Assembly (NCBI GenBank): GCA_964236695.1
Contig: CAXSFU010000001.1
Span: 141,074-205,073, forward strand
Direction: 5' to 3'
Length of the DNA: 64,000 nt
Origin: CAXSEF01 sp964236695
GTDB lineage: Bacteria > Pseudomonadota > Alphaproteobacteria > Acetobacterales > Acetobacteraceae
The notes beneath the pieces are model-generated. The model saw only the letters and a list, made by a program, of their open reading frames with translations. It ran no database searches and had not been told where the DNA came from. Every line of letters begins with the position of its first letter. Position 1 is the first letter of the stretch. Below, one piece after another: positions 1 to 8,783 of this stretch. A program made the translations under genes and the position numbers.

Positions 1-801
1 GCCGACGAGGCCGTTGGTCGGGTCGAACTCGACCCACCCCGCACCCGGCAGGAACACCTGCACCCAGGCGTGGGTGGCGCCGCCGCCCGCCAGCGCCGCG
101 CGCCGCTGCGGCTGCGCCCCGGCCGCGAGCAGGGACTGGCCCTCCGGCCCGGCGTGCCCGGTCAGCCGGTCGTCGTACAGGTATCCCGACACGAACCGCG
201 CCGCGAGGCCCAGGCTGCGCACCGCCTCGATCATCAGCAGCGCGTAGTCGCGACAGGTCCCCGAGCCCAGCGCCAGGGTCTCGGCCGGCGACTGCGTGCC
301 CATCGCCTCGCGCCGCTCGTAGCGCAGGGTGGCGCGGACGTGGCGCGTCATCCCGGCCAGCAGCGCCATGGTGTCCTGCCCGGGGCCACCCTGCGCCGCG
401 ACCAGCGCCCGAGCCCAGGCCTCCACCCCGCCGTCGTCGGGGTGATGGCGCTCGAGCAGGCGGCCGAGGTCCTGGCGCTCCTCCTCGCTGTAGCGGAACG
501 GGTATTGCGCGGCGCAGGGCTCCGGCACGACGGAGCGCTCCGGCAGCGGGTAGTGGCGCAGTCGCACCCTGGAGACGATGTGCAGCTCTGCGGCGGGCGC
601 CGTGAACCGCGCCATGGCGATCGAGTTGCTGAAGGTGTCGTGCAGCCAGCGCACCGCGGCCGGCGGCCGGATCGACAGCGCCGTGTCGAGCAGGCGCAGG
701 TCGTGGCTGTCGCGCGGGCGCAGCATCAGCCGGTGCTGGTCGAAGCGGACCGGACGGCGATACCGGTAGGTCGTGGTGTGGGTCACGGTCAGGACTGTCA
801 T
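1..801 (-). CDS. Transglutaminase-like family protein (3' end outside window)
   Basis: The gene begins at ATG 801 and runs off the left edge, so only the first 267 codons are visible. The N-terminal ~85 residues match the strand-rich domain that precedes transglutaminase cores in bacteria (begins MTVLTVTHTTTYRY). The core shows the nucleophile motif GSGTCRDYALLMIEA, then THAWVQVFLPG and GWVEFDPTN, which supply the Cys-His-Asp triad of the transglutaminase/protease fold. No signal peptide is evident. Family members act as transamidases or cysteine peptidases; the substrate is unknown. The nearest minus-strand gene upstream, gamma-glutamyltransferase, ends about 430 bp away with a repeat in between, so the two are probably not one transcript. 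Confidence 0.88.
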   Translation of the reverse strand, partial: MTVLTVTHTTTYRYRRPVRFDQHRLMLRPRDSHDLRLLDTALSIRPPAAVRWLHDTFSNSIAMARFTAPAAELHIVSRVRLRHYPLPERSVVPEPCAAQYPFRYSEEERQDLGRLLERHHPDDGGVEAWARALVAAQGGPGQDTMALLAGMTRHVRATLRYERREAMGTQSPAETLALGSGTCRDYALLMIEAVRSLGLAARFVSGYLYDDRLTGHAGPEGQSLLAAGAQPQRRAALAGGGATHAWVQVFLPGAGWVEFDPTNGLVG

Positions 802-1003
802 CTCGGGCCTTCGGCTGCGTGTCGCCGGCCCGCCGCGACTCTGCCCGGGAGCCTGCCTCGATGCGGCGCCACCCCGACATGGGGCGGCGGCGCTGCACGC
901 CAGCCTACGCCGGGACGCGGGATTGTTCCCACGGGCGCGACCCCGGCAAGGCTCGACGCGGTGCCGCGCCCCTGTCCGTTGCCCCGGCCAGGGCGGCACC
1001 AGC

Positions 1004-1235
1004 CCGGAGACTGTCACTGACCTGCCAGCCTCGCTGTCCTGCATCGCGGCAGGAAGAAAGCATGTTCTTTCTTGAAAGAAAGAACCAAAGAACTTTTCCC
1101 ATGAAGCTCCGCAGCCGCCCGCGCGCCCGGAGCCCCATGTGCAAAGTCTTTTTGCTTCTTTTTCTTCAGAAAAAGAAGGACCTTGTCTTCCTGTTCAAAA
1201 CAACGATCCGCCACGAGTTTCCTGACGGCTTCTAG
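1004..1235 (+). repeat. TIR palindromic element, copy A
   Basis: One of five related elements of 222-234 bp. The left end reads GGAGACTGTCA and the right end TGACGGCTTCTAG, a degenerate terminal inverted repeat of the consensus CTRGAGGCTGTTRTG. Inside are two palindromes: 10-bp arms GTTCTTTCTT/AAGAAAGAAC around GA at about 1063-1084, and 11-bp arms CTTCTTTTTCT/AGAAAAAGAAG around TC at about 1154-1177. The right-end CTAG (1232-1235) contains the complement of the TAG stop of the gamma-glutamyltransferase gene. Short AT-rich reading frames inside the element are not genes. Confidence 0.85.
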
Positions 1236-3331
1236 GGCGCGACCGCGCCGCCCCCCGGCCGCCGGTCGTCGTTGGCGCCGTAGAACCAGCCCGGCCGCAT
1301 TGCCCCGCCCAGCTCGGAGTCGTTGCCCGACGACACCACCGCGCCGCCTTCCTGGCGCCGGGGGCCGACCAGCACCATCTCGGCCGCCCCCCAGGGCGTG
1401 CGCTCCTCGACCGCGTAGCCCATCGCGCGCAGCAGCGCCGCGGTGTCCGGCGACAGGGCGTACGGCTCCGCCTCGATGCGGTCCGGCAGCCACTGCTGGT
1501 GCAGCCGCGGCGCGTCGACCGCCTGGCGGGCGCCCATGCCGAAATCCACCACGTTCAGGATCGTCTGCAGCACGATCGAGATGATCCGCGAGCCGCCCGG
1601 CGAGCCCACCACCATGGCGACCCGCCCGTCGCGCATCAGGATCGTCGGCGCCATCGACGACAGCGGCCGCTTGCCGGGCGCGATCTCGTTCACCGGTCCC
1701 TGCACCAGGCCGAACAGGTTCGCCCCGCCGGGAACGGTGGTGAAGTCGTCCATCTCGTCGTTGAGCAGGAAGCCGGTGCCCGGCGCCATCACCCCGGCCC
1801 CGAACAGGCCGTTCAGCGTCGTGGTCACCGCCACCGCGTTGCCCTCGCCGTCCGCCACGGAGAAATGCGTGGTCTGCGGCTTCTCGCCGTCCGCGGCGCC
1901 GGCGTCGGGCGACGCTGCGCTGGAAGGCGGTGCGACAGCGGACGACTGCGACCCGACGCGCCCGCCCGCGTTCGCACGCTCCGTCGCAGGCTCGCCCGGC
2001 GCAGCCCGCGCGTCCGCCCTGCCGCTCTCTGCCGCCTGCCCGTCCGCCGCCGTCCGTCCGTCCGTCTCGGGTTCCCCGTTCGCCGCCAGCGGCCGGTCGC
2101 GCCACACCGCGGGCGGGACATCGTGCGGCGCCACCCCGCTGCGCAGCGCCGTCGATGCGGTGGCGCGCGGGCCGATGCTGTCCCGGATCGCCTGGGCGTG
2201 CGCCGGTGACAGCAGCACGTCGAGCGGGCTGGACACGAAGGCGGGGTCGCCGAGCGAGGTGTTGCGGTCGAAATAGACGTGGCGCAGCACCTCCGCGAGC
2301 AGGTGCGCCTGGGCCGCCGAGTGGAAGCCCAGCGACGCGACGTCGTAGCCGGACAGCACCTGCAGTGCCTCGCACAGCACCACGCCGCCGGAGGAGGGCG
2401 GCGGCGCCGACAGCACCAGCAGGCCCCGGTACTGGCACGCCAGCGGCGCCGACTCGGTGACGCGGTATCCCGCCAGGTCGGCCGCCGTCATCACGCCGCC
2501 GCCGCCCAGGGACGCGGCCGCGACGGCGTCGGCCGCGCCACCACGGTAGAACGCGTCCGGACCCCGCGCCGCGATCGCTTCCAGCGTGCGCGCCAGCGCC
2601 GGCTGCACCAGCCGGTCTCCCGCCTCCAGCGGCGCCCCGTCCGGACGCAGGAAGATGCGCGCCAGCTCCGGGTCCTGACGGAACCGTGCCGTGCGCACCG
2701 CGAGGATGTCGGTGTCGGCCTGCGACAGCACGAAGCCGTCCCGCGCCAGGGCGATCGCCGGCGCCATCACCTGCGCCCGGGGGAGCCGGCCATACTCGCG
2801 CAGCGCGGTGTCGAGGCCGAGCACCGTGCCCGGGACCCCCGCTGCATCCCAGCCGACCAGGCTGGCGCCGCGCACCGGGCGGCCCTTCGCGTCGAGGAAC
2901 ATGTCGCGCGTGGCCGCGGCCGGGGCCATCTCGCGGAAGTTGAGGAAGCGGTCACGGCCATTGGCCAGGTGCAGCACCATGAAGCCGCCGCCGCCGAGGT
3001 TGCCGCAGCACGGGTCGACCACCGCTTCGGCATAGCCCATTGCCACCGCGGCATCCACCGCGTTGCCCCCCGCGCCCAGGATGGCGGCCCCAACCTCTGC
3101 CGACAGGTGCTGGGTGGCGACCGCCATCCCCTCCTGTCCCTCTGTCGGCGGCGGAACCGCGGCACCAGCTATCGGCGCGCCCAACGCGGCGAGACATGCC
3201 AACATCGCCAAGGTGCAACGCTGTTGGCGGCGATGACCGTCTCGACAGCGCGAGACCGGCAGGCTTGTCGGCGGCCGGAACACGCTCCATGCTCGGCCGG
3301 CGCGAGTGAAGCCCTCAGACCCGGGCCGCAT
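1232..3331 (-). CDS. ggt: Gamma-glutamyltransferase with a low-complexity insert before the cleavage site
   Basis: Periplasmic Ntn-hydrolase that removes or transfers the gamma-glutamyl group of glutathione and related peptides. A hydrophobic signal-like segment lies around residues 43-60; ATG 3331 keeps the arginine-rich n-region before it, whereas a start at ATG 3205 would lose it. The large subunit contains GGNAVDAAVAMGYAEAVVDP and the glycine-rich GNLGGGGFMV. The small subunit starts at Thr487 (TTHFSVADGEGNAV), the usual self-cleavage and catalytic residue, followed by GSPGGSRIISIVLQTILN. About 70 residues rich in Ala, Gly, Glu and Ser are inserted just before Thr487. At 699 residues the protein is longer than the usual ~550-600. 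It starts 27 bp after the HU gene on the same strand. Confidence 0.93.
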   Translation of the reverse strand: MRPGSEGFTRAGRAWSVFRPPTSLPVSRCRDGHRRQQRCTLAMLACLAALGAPIAGAAVPPPTEGQEGMAVATQHLSAEVGAAILGAGGNAVDAAVAMGYAEAVVDPCCGNLGGGGFMVLHLANGRDRFLNFREMAPAAATRDMFLDAKGRPVRGASLVGWDAAGVPGTVLGLDTALREYGRLPRAQVMAPAIALARDGFVLSQADTDILAVRTARFRQDPELARIFLRPDGAPLEAGDRLVQPALARTLEAIAARGPDAFYRGGAADAVAAASLGGGGVMTAADLAGYRVTESAPLACQYRGLLVLSAPPPSSGGVVLCEALQVLSGYDVASLGFHSAAQAHLLAEVLRHVYFDRNTSLGDPAFVSSPLDVLLSPAHAQAIRDSIGPRATASTALRSGVAPHDVPPAVWRDRPLAANGEPETDGRTAADGQAAESGRADARAAPGEPATERANAGGRVGSQSSAVAPPSSAASPDAGAADGEKPQTTHFSVADGEGNAVAVTTTLNGLFGAGVMAPGTGFLLNDEMDDFTTVPGGANLFGLVQGPVNEIAPGKRPLSSMAPTILMRDGRVAMVVGSPGGSRIISIVLQTILNVVDFGMGARQAVDAPRLHQQWLPDRIEAEPYALSPDTAALLRAMGYAVEERTPWGAAEMVLVGPRRQEGGAVVSSGNDSELGGAMRPGWFYGANDDRRPGGGAVAP

Positions 3332-3358
3332 CCCCGCCCCGTGCGCGTCCTGCCGCGA

Positions 3359-3793
3359 TCAGATCAGCTCGTCCTTCAGCTCCTTGGCCGGGCGGAACGC
3401 GATCTTCTTCTTCGCCGCGATCTGGATCGCCTCGCCGGTGGCGGGATTGCGCCCGGCACGCGCCGCGGAATGGCGCACCTGCAGGATGCCCAGCCCGTTG
3501 AGGCGCAGGCGGTCGCCCTTCTTCAGGTGCTCCACCATCAACTCGACCAGGCCGGTCATCATCGTCTCCGCCTGCTTCTTCTGCAGGTCGTGGGCTTCCG
3601 CAAGCTCCGCGGCGACCTGCTTGAGCGAGATGGTGGGCTGCGCGACGGGCTTGGCCGCAGCCTTCGGCGCCGCGGCGGCCTTCGCGCCGGCCGCGGCCTT
3701 GCCGGCGGCCGGCTTGGCCGCCTTCGCCGTGGCGGGCGCCTTGGCCGCCGGCTTGGTGGCCGGCGCCGCAGTCGCAGGCTTCTTCGTGGCCAT
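3359..3793 (-). CDS. HU-family DNA-binding protein with an Ala/Lys-rich N-terminal tail
   Basis: A 144-residue nucleoid protein. The start at ATG 3793 (MATKKPATAAP) leaves an AGGAAC ribosome-binding site about 8 bases upstream; longer readings add an arginine-rich stretch with no similarity to the family. Residues ~1-50 are repeats of Ala, Lys and Pro, resembling histone-H1-like tails. Residues ~52-144 form the HU/IHF fold, including the DNA-contacting arm HSAARAGRNPATGEAIQIAAKK. The tail should bind DNA non-specifically and help compaction; this is inferred from composition. The gamma-glutamyltransferase gene follows 27 bp downstream. Confidence 0.93.
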   Translation of the reverse strand: MATKKPATAAPATKPAAKAPATAKAAKPAAGKAAAGAKAAAAPKAAAKPVAQPTISLKQVAAELAEAHDLQKKQAETMMTGLVELMVEHLKKGDRLRLNGLGILQVRHSAARAGRNPATGEAIQIAAKKKIAFRPAKELKDELI

Positions 3794-3944
3794 GGCGAAT
3801 CGTTCCTGATCTTGGGTCTCGGAAGGCATCCACCGAATCACGCTTTCTGTCCCGGAACAAGCGGGACGTGCGAGTCGGCGCACAGCCACGCGCACAAACA
3901 TGCACGAATTCTGCGCCTGCACGCCCTGCCGGCGTCCGCGGTGC

Positions 3945-4319
3945 TCAGCGCCGCATGTCCGGCCCCTGCTCGCCTTCCTCCACGTTGCTGTCGGACAGGG
4001 CGCGGCCTTTTGCGTCATGCGCTCCGCCATGCGCCAGCACCTCGCGCTCCAGCGGCCCGGCGGTGCGGTCCAGCGCGAACACGCGTGGCAGATGCTCGCT
4101 GTTCGCCACCTCCCGGGCAGCCGCGATCGCGTCCTCGAAGCCCATCGGCCGGCCGTCCGGGTGCAGGGGACGCGTGGTCTCCCGCTGGCCGTGCTCGCCG
4201 CTCAAGGCGATCTCCACGATCACCCGGTCCGGATCATCCTCGTCGAAGCGTTGCAGCACCGTGACGACCTGTCCGTCCGGCAGCGCGTCGTGCGGGTTCA
4301 GCATCACCAACTCGGCCAT
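3945..4319 (-). CDS. Small conserved-looking hypothetical protein
   Basis: A 124-residue acidic soluble protein (starts MAELVMLNPHDALPDG) that I do not recognise. A perfect AGGAGG seven bases before the ATG and ordinary codon use make it a convincing gene. No signal peptide, membrane segment or catalytic motif is visible. The middle (residues ~50-85) is charged and probably helical, and the C-terminus is rich in Glu and Gly. It lies upstream of HU on the same strand with ~150 bp between, so a separate transcript is likely. Confidence 0.75.
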   Translation of the reverse strand: MAELVMLNPHDALPDGQVVTVLQRFDEDDPDRVIVEIALSGEHGQRETTRPLHPDGRPMGFEDAIAAAREVANSEHLPRVFALDRTAGPLEREVLAHGGAHDAKGRALSDSNVEEGEQGPDMRR

Positions 4320-4496
4320 GATGTGGTCCTCCTGGGCCTCGAACGACGCAGCGGCGCATCCGGTTCAACCGCGCGCAGTGCGGGAGAAGGCGCGACGCAG
4401 GGCCGCCGATCGTGCGGTCCGCAGTCGCCACGCAGCCGCGCGGCGTTCATGCGACCGGGATCGCGATCGCCTGCTGACGACAGGCCTTGGTGCGGC

Positions 4497-4525
4497 TTGA
4501 CGCCGCCCCATCTTGGGGCTTCAAG
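4497..4525 (+). promoter_or_regulatory. Possible sigma-70-type promoter for tRNA-Lys
   Basis: TTGACG at 4497-4502 is followed after 17 bases by TTCAAG at 4520-4525. The -35 box is good and the -10 box poor (3 of 6). The spacer contains a GCCCCA/TGGGGC hairpin. The position, 50 bp before the tRNA, fits, but the call is weak. Confidence 0.3.
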
Positions 4526-4574
4526 CCGCTCATCCGGCCCGGACGTCCGCGCCCGGCCGGCCAGGCGGCAAGGC

Positions 4575-4650
4575 GAGCCCGTAGCTCAGCTGGCAGAGCA
4601 CGAGACTTTTAATCTTGGGGTCCTGGGTTCGAGTCCCAGCGGGCTCACCA
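4575..4650 (+). tRNA. tRNA-Lys (anticodon UUU)
   Basis: The cloverleaf is complete. Acceptor stem GAGCCCG (4575-4581) pairs with CGGGCTC (4640-4646); the D arm is GCTCAGCTGGCAGAGC. The anticodon loop CTTTTAA carries TTT at 4608-4610 on the stem CGAGA/TCTTG. The T arm contains GGTTCGAGTCC. Discriminator A is followed by an encoded CCA at 4648-4650. Confidence 0.97.
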
Positions 4651-4723
4651 CGCGCGGCCCTCGCAGGCGTGCGTCCCTTGCCGAACCGCTGATACCAACG
4701 GCCGAAAACCTTGACCCTTTGAA

Positions 4724-4850
4724 GCAAGCAAGGCTGGGCTCTGCCCAGACCCGCCAGGAGCGAGCCGCCCCTGGACCCGGCCTCCCTTAAGAATCGGATT
4801 CCAAAGGCTTGCCTTTGGCGGGGTCCAGGGGCAGAGCCCCTGGCCTTCCT
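4724..4850. repeat. GC-rich hairpin array R1
   Basis: Four consecutive hairpin units: CTGGGCTCTGCCCAG; a GCCAGG..CGAGCCGCCCCTGG unit; CCAAAGGCTTGCCTTTGG; and CCAGGGGCAGAGCCCCTGG. The unit boundary TTAAGAATCGGATT is shared with the array at 29502-29634. Similarity to that array extends ~30 bp further upstream (CAACGGCCGAAA), so these two are the longest matched pair in the window. It fills the gap between tRNA-Lys and the DedA-like gene. Confidence 0.9.
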
Positions 4851-4910
4851 GTCCCGGTCAGAGCGAACGGCCGCCGGCATGGGTGGCGGCACCGCTGTCG
4901 CCCGCGCGCG

Positions 4911-5489
4911 CTACAAAAGCCGCAGGGCCGCGATCCCGGCCACCAGGCCGACCGCCACCACGGCCAGCGCCAGGGCGAGCCGGCGCTCCACGAACAGCCT
5001 GACCCGCTCGCCGAACAGCCGCAGCAACCCTGCCACCAGGAAGAACCGCGCGCCGCGCGTCGCCAGGCTCGCCGCCATGAACACCGCGAAGTCGAAGTGC
5101 GCCGCGCCGGACGCGATGGTCACCACCTTGTAGGGGATCGGCGTGAGGCCCTTGACCAGGATGATCCACACGCCCCACTCGGCGTAGCGCGCCTGGAACG
5201 CGGCGAACGCCGCCTCCTGCCCGTAGGCGCGCAGCACCGGCAGCGCCACCTGCTCCAGCAGCACAGCCCCGATCGCGTAGCCCAGCGCGCCGCCGGCCAC
5301 GCTCGCCAGCGTGCACAACGCCGCCAGCCACCACGCCCGGCGCGGCCGCGCCAGCACCATCGGGATCAGCAGCAGGTCGGGCGGCAGCGGGAACACGCTG
5401 GCTTCCGCGAAGCTCACCACGGCGAGCCAGAGCGGCGCGGACGGCCGGGCGGACAGGGCGAGCAGCCGCTCGGCAAGGCGGTTCAGCAT
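4911..5489 (-). CDS. DedA/YqaA-family membrane protein
   Basis: A 192-residue integral membrane protein of the SNARE-associated (DedA/VTT) superfamily, closest by eye to the YqaA branch. The start at ATG 5489 (MLNRLAERLLAL) is preferred over longer readings with arginine-rich, non-homologous N-termini. Hallmarks are FAEASVFPLPPDLLLIPM near residue 30 (re-entrant loop with acidic and Pro residues), a Gly-rich GGALGYAIGA segment, and VKGLTPIPYKVVTIASGA near residue 115. The superfamily is linked to lipid scrambling and membrane homeostasis. A hairpin array lies downstream. Confidence 0.88.
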   Translation of the reverse strand: MLNRLAERLLALSARPSAPLWLAVVSFAEASVFPLPPDLLLIPMVLARPRRAWWLAALCTLASVAGGALGYAIGAVLLEQVALPVLRAYGQEAAFAAFQARYAEWGVWIILVKGLTPIPYKVVTIASGAAHFDFAVFMAASLATRGARFFLVAGLLRLFGERVRLFVERRLALALAVVAVGLVAGIAALRLL

Positions 5490-5718
5490 GGCACCGTCCC
5501 GGTTCGCCCCGGGAGTCGCGGCCCGCAGGGACGGGCCGCGCCCACGGGGGTGGGGGCACATGCCACGCCAGCCCGGCCCGAGGCAACGGCACGGCCGCGT
5601 GGCGGGCTCCGCCTCCGGCCTGATCCGGTCGTGCCCGGCTTGCCTGCGTCCGGCGGGGGTGGTCTAGCCCCGCCGCGTCGCGCACCGTGCCGCGACACTG
5701 CCGGGATGGGACACACGC

Positions 5719-6258
5719 ATGCGCCTCGCCACACGCCTGACCGCCGCGGGCCTCGCCGCGCTCTGCCTCGCCTCCGGCACCACCGCCCTGGCCGCGTCGC
5801 GCACGCACGCGACCCAGGCCGCGCCGCACGCGCCGTCAGCCCAGGGCGAGCACGCGCCGGCGGCCCGCGGCGGCCCGCCGCACGCCTTCCTGTTCGGGAG
5901 CTGGACCGGCGGCCTGTTCCCCGTGCCCGCCGGCTCGCTCACCGCCGCGAGCTGCCTGGCCACGCCGACGGTGATCTTCACCCGCGACGTGGTGCTGCGC
6001 GCCACCCTCACCGATCCGGTCTACCTGCAGCGCCAGATCGAGACGGTCCGCACCTCGCCGCGCGGCGCCGAGTTCCGCTTCATCAGCCAGGGCGGCGGCG
6101 ACGCGGCCAGCACCCTCGGCATCGAGGCACCCGGCAGCACCGGCTTCGGCTGCGAGGACCCGGACGTCCTGCACGTCGAGCGCCGCAGCGAGAACGAGAT
6201 CGCGTTCACCGGCTGCGCGGACTTCCCGAACCCGCTGGTGCGCTGCCCTTCGCGCTAG
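5719..6258 (+). CDS. Secreted hypothetical protein
   Basis: A 179-residue protein with a clear Sec signal peptide (MRLATRLTAAGLAALCLAS, likely cleaved after ALA near residue 25). An Ala/His/Pro-rich spacer to about residue 53 precedes a compact domain starting with AFLFGSWTGGLFP and holding four cysteines that could form periplasmic disulfides. I do not recognise the family. GGGATGGGA lies upstream of the ATG. The TAG stop is the first part of a CTAG at the edge of repeat copy B. Confidence 0.8.
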   Translation: MRLATRLTAAGLAALCLASGTTALAASRTHATQAAPHAPSAQGEHAPAARGGPPHAFLFGSWTGGLFPVPAGSLTAASCLATPTVIFTRDVVLRATLTDPVYLQRQIETVRTSPRGAEFRFISQGGGDAASTLGIEAPGSTGFGCEDPDVLHVERRSENEIAFTGCADFPNPLVRCPSR

Positions 6259-6487
6259 GGGCTCTGTTGGAGACCTGGGGCCAGTTCGTTGCTTCAGGTA
6301 AGGGAGGCAAGAGTCTTCTTTTTCTGAAGAAAAAGAAGCAAAAAGACTTTGTCTATTGGATTCCGGGCAGGCTGGCGGCTCCGGAACTCCACGGACCAAA
6401 GTTCTTTGGTTCTTTCTTTCAAGAAAGAACACGCTTTCTTCTCGCTTCCGCGCAGAAAGTCGGGGCGAATTTGGCCTTGCCTCGCTT
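6255..6487 (-). repeat. TIR palindromic element, copy B
   Basis: Inverted relative to copy A. The TC-centred palindrome is at about 6317-6340 and the GA-centred palindrome, in complement, at about 6409-6430. The left boundary CTAGGGGCTCTGTTGG overlaps the TAG stop of the secreted protein gene. The right boundary is worn and is placed from element length; it coincides with the stop of the sensor kinase. The element therefore fills the whole gap between two convergent genes. Confidence 0.75.
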
Positions 6488-7914
6488 CACGCCCGCAGCG
6501 TGATAACCGCCCGCAGCCCCCCGCCGTCGCGGCGGCGCAGCACCACGTCGCCGCCGTGCGCGCGCAGGATGTTGCGCGCGATCGGCAGCCCGAGGCCGGT
6601 GCCGCCGGTCTCGCGCGAGCGGCTCGGCTCGCCGCGGTGGAACGGCTCGAACACCCGCTCCAGCAGCTCCGCCGGCACGCCCGGGCCGTCGTCCTCGACC
6701 AGCACGGTGAGCACGCCGTCCCTGGCTGCGCCCGCGCTGACCTGCGCCCCGCCGGCGTAGGCGACCGCGTTGCCGACCAGGTTCGCGAAGGCCCGCTTCA
6801 GCGCGATCGGCGAGGCCTGCACCACAAGGCGCGGCGGCCCCGTCCATCCCAGCCGGTCCGCGCACCCCGGACGGGCGTCGCCCGCCTCGTCGAGCACGGT
6901 GCGCAGCAGCGCGCCCAGGTCGACCGCCGCCATCGGCTCGCGGTCCAGCGCGTCGCGCCCGAACGCCAGCGTGGCCGACACCATCGCCTCCAGCTCGTCG
7001 AGGTCGGCCAGGAACCGGTCGCGCAGCTCGTCGTCGTCGATGAACTCGGAGCGCAGCTTGAGGCGGGTGATCGGCGTGCGCAGGTCGTGGCCGATCGCGG
7101 TCAGCAGGAAGGTGCGGTCGTCGACGAAGGAGCGGATGCGCGCCGCCATCGTGTTGAACGCGACCGCCGCCTTGGCGACCTCGGCGGGGCCTTCCTCGGG
7201 CAGCGGCGCGGCGTTGACGTCGAGCCCGAGCCGCTCGGCCGCGGCCGCCAGCGTGCGCACCGGCTGCGTCAGGCGACGCACCGCCCACAGGATCAGCGCC
7301 GCCGCCGCCGCCGTCATCGCGAGGAACGCCTCGAGGAAGTCGGGCGTCTGCAGGCTGCCCCTGCGGCGCATGGACACGGCGAGGTTCAGCCAGCGCCCGT
7401 CCGGCAGCTGCAGCGCCAGCCCGACCTCGTGCAGCCACGGACCGCCGTACACCCGGATGTCGCGCGGGTATTCCGCCGCGGTCAGCGGCGCCAGGGGCAT
7501 GTCGACCTCGAGCGCGCGGGTGAAGCCGGGGGGCGCCGGCGGCAGGCCGCCCGGCTGCGGCTCCGGGTCGAGCGACGCCCGGCGCAGCTCCTCGGCCAGG
7601 TCGCGCACCACCTCTGCCTGTCGCGCCGGCGGCGTGCGCTCCACCACCCGGTAGAAGCGCAGCAGGTGCGTGCCCAGTCCACGCGCCAGCTCGCCGCGCC
7701 GGACCAGCGTCTGGTCCGCGGTGTGGATCACGAGGCCACCCGCCTGCACCGCCATCAGCCCGGCCAGCACCACCAGCGCCGTGCGCGACGCCAGGCTGCG
7801 CGGCCACAGCACCGGCCAGCGCCGGGGCCCTGCGTCGGTCTCCACAGGCCTGTCCGACGACGCGGGCCTGCCGGGCGACGCGGGCAGGCCGGGCCCTGCC
7901 GCCGCGGCCGGCAT
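6487..7914 (-). CDS. Two-component sensor histidine kinase
   Basis: A 475-residue inner-membrane kinase. Starts at TTG 7944 and GTG 7920 are also open; ATG 7914 lies 10 bases after the regulator stop. Order: transmembrane segment at ~residues 40-62, a periplasmic sensor region (~65-195), a second transmembrane segment (~197-212), a HAMP-like linker, the H box AIGHDLRTPITRLKLR with phospho-acceptor His276, N box NLVGNAVAYA (~380), G1 VEDDGPGVP and G2 GGTGLGLPIA. The layout is that of EnvZ/RstB-type kinases. The partner regulator is immediately upstream; the stimulus is unknown. The stop adjoins repeat copy B. Confidence 0.95.
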   Translation of the reverse strand: MPAAAAGPGLPASPGRPASSDRPVETDAGPRRWPVLWPRSLASRTALVVLAGLMAVQAGGLVIHTADQTLVRRGELARGLGTHLLRFYRVVERTPPARQAEVVRDLAEELRRASLDPEPQPGGLPPAPPGFTRALEVDMPLAPLTAAEYPRDIRVYGGPWLHEVGLALQLPDGRWLNLAVSMRRRGSLQTPDFLEAFLAMTAAAAALILWAVRRLTQPVRTLAAAAERLGLDVNAAPLPEEGPAEVAKAAVAFNTMAARIRSFVDDRTFLLTAIGHDLRTPITRLKLRSEFIDDDELRDRFLADLDELEAMVSATLAFGRDALDREPMAAVDLGALLRTVLDEAGDARPGCADRLGWTGPPRLVVQASPIALKRAFANLVGNAVAYAGGAQVSAGAARDGVLTVLVEDDGPGVPAELLERVFEPFHRGEPSRSRETGGTGLGLPIARNILRAHGGDVVLRRRDGGGLRAVITLRA

Positions 7915-7924
7915 CAGCACCCGC

Positions 7925-8644
7925 TCACGCCCGCTCCACGTCAACGGCCAGCACGTAGCCGCCGCCGCGTACCGTCTTGATCAGCTGGGCGTGGCGCCCG
8001 TCGTCCTCCAGCTTGCGGCGCAGGCGGCTGATCGCCACGTCGATCGCCCGGTCGAACGGCCCCGCCTGGCGGCCGCGCAGCAGGTCGAGCAGCATGTCGC
8101 GGGTCAGCACCCGGTTGGCGCGGTCCAGCAGCGCCGCCAGCAGGTCGTACTCGCCGCCGGTCAGCGCCACCTCCGCCCCGTCCGGGCTGAGCAGACGCCG
8201 ACGCGCCGGCTCCAGCGTCCAGCCGGCGAAGCGCAGCGCCTTGGCGGTGGCGCCGGAGCGGCGCTCCTCGCGTTCCGTCGTGCGGCGCAGCACGGCGCGC
8301 ACACGGGCCAGCAGCTCGCGCGGGTTGAACGGCTTGGCCAGGTAGTCGTCGGCGCCCATCTCCAGGCCGACGATGCGGTCGGTTTCCTCGCCCATCGCAG
8401 TCAGCATGATGATCGGCACATCGCTTTGCTGCCGCAGCCAGCGCGCGAAATCGAGGCCGCCCTCTCCGGGCAGCATCAGATCCAGGATTACCAGCTGGTA
8501 GTGCCCGGCCGGCAGCGCGCGGCGCGCCTCTCTGGTGTCGCGCGCCGTGGTGACGCGGAACTGGTGGCGCTCCAGGAACCGCGCCAGCAGGTCGCGGATC
8601 TCGCGGTCGTCGTCCACCACCATGATATGCGGTACGGTTTCCAT
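7925..8644 (-). CDS. OmpR-family response regulator
   Basis: A 239-residue DNA-binding regulator. The receiver domain (1-~118) has the acidic triplet DDD at 11-13, phospho-acceptor Asp55 (VILDLMLPG) and Lys104 (YLAKPF). A winged-helix domain (~135-235) includes LTGGEYDLLAALL and the recognition region DVAISRLRRKLE. ATG 8644 (METVPHIMVVDDD) places the receiver at the N-terminus as usual; a longer start adds only an arginine-containing leader. The kinase follows ten bases downstream, so the two are co-transcribed. Confidence 0.96.
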   Translation of the reverse strand: METVPHIMVVDDDREIRDLLARFLERHQFRVTTARDTREARRALPAGHYQLVILDLMLPGEGGLDFARWLRQQSDVPIIMLTAMGEETDRIVGLEMGADDYLAKPFNPRELLARVRAVLRRTTEREERRSGATAKALRFAGWTLEPARRRLLSPDGAEVALTGGEYDLLAALLDRANRVLTRDMLLDLLRGRQAGPFDRAIDVAISRLRRKLEDDGRHAQLIKTVRGGGYVLAVDVERA

Positions 8645-8783
8645 GCGCCGATGATACGGCCGAACCGCAGCCCCCGGCATCGCCACGTTGCACTTCTTTG
8701 CAAACGGCGCCGTGCCGCAGAAGCCTCGCCCCCGGACACCCCCCGAGGCGGCCTCGGTGCCTTCCTCGTCGCGCGGCCTGCCC

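Noticed and set aside
4724..4850. CRISPR-like interpretation of the hairpin arrays
   Set aside because: Units are adjacent palindromes without regular unique spacers, vary in order, and have no cas genes nearby.
6289..6470. Peptides such as FFGSFFQERT and LLFLKKKKQKDF read from AT-rich patches
   Set aside because: The same peptides come from every copy of the palindromic element, on several strands and frames, so they are repeat translations and not genes.
8740..8760. CCGAGGC/GCCTCGG hairpin as terminator of the Wza-like gene
   Set aside because: A neat stem, but no U-run follows on the relevant strand, so terminator function is not supportable.
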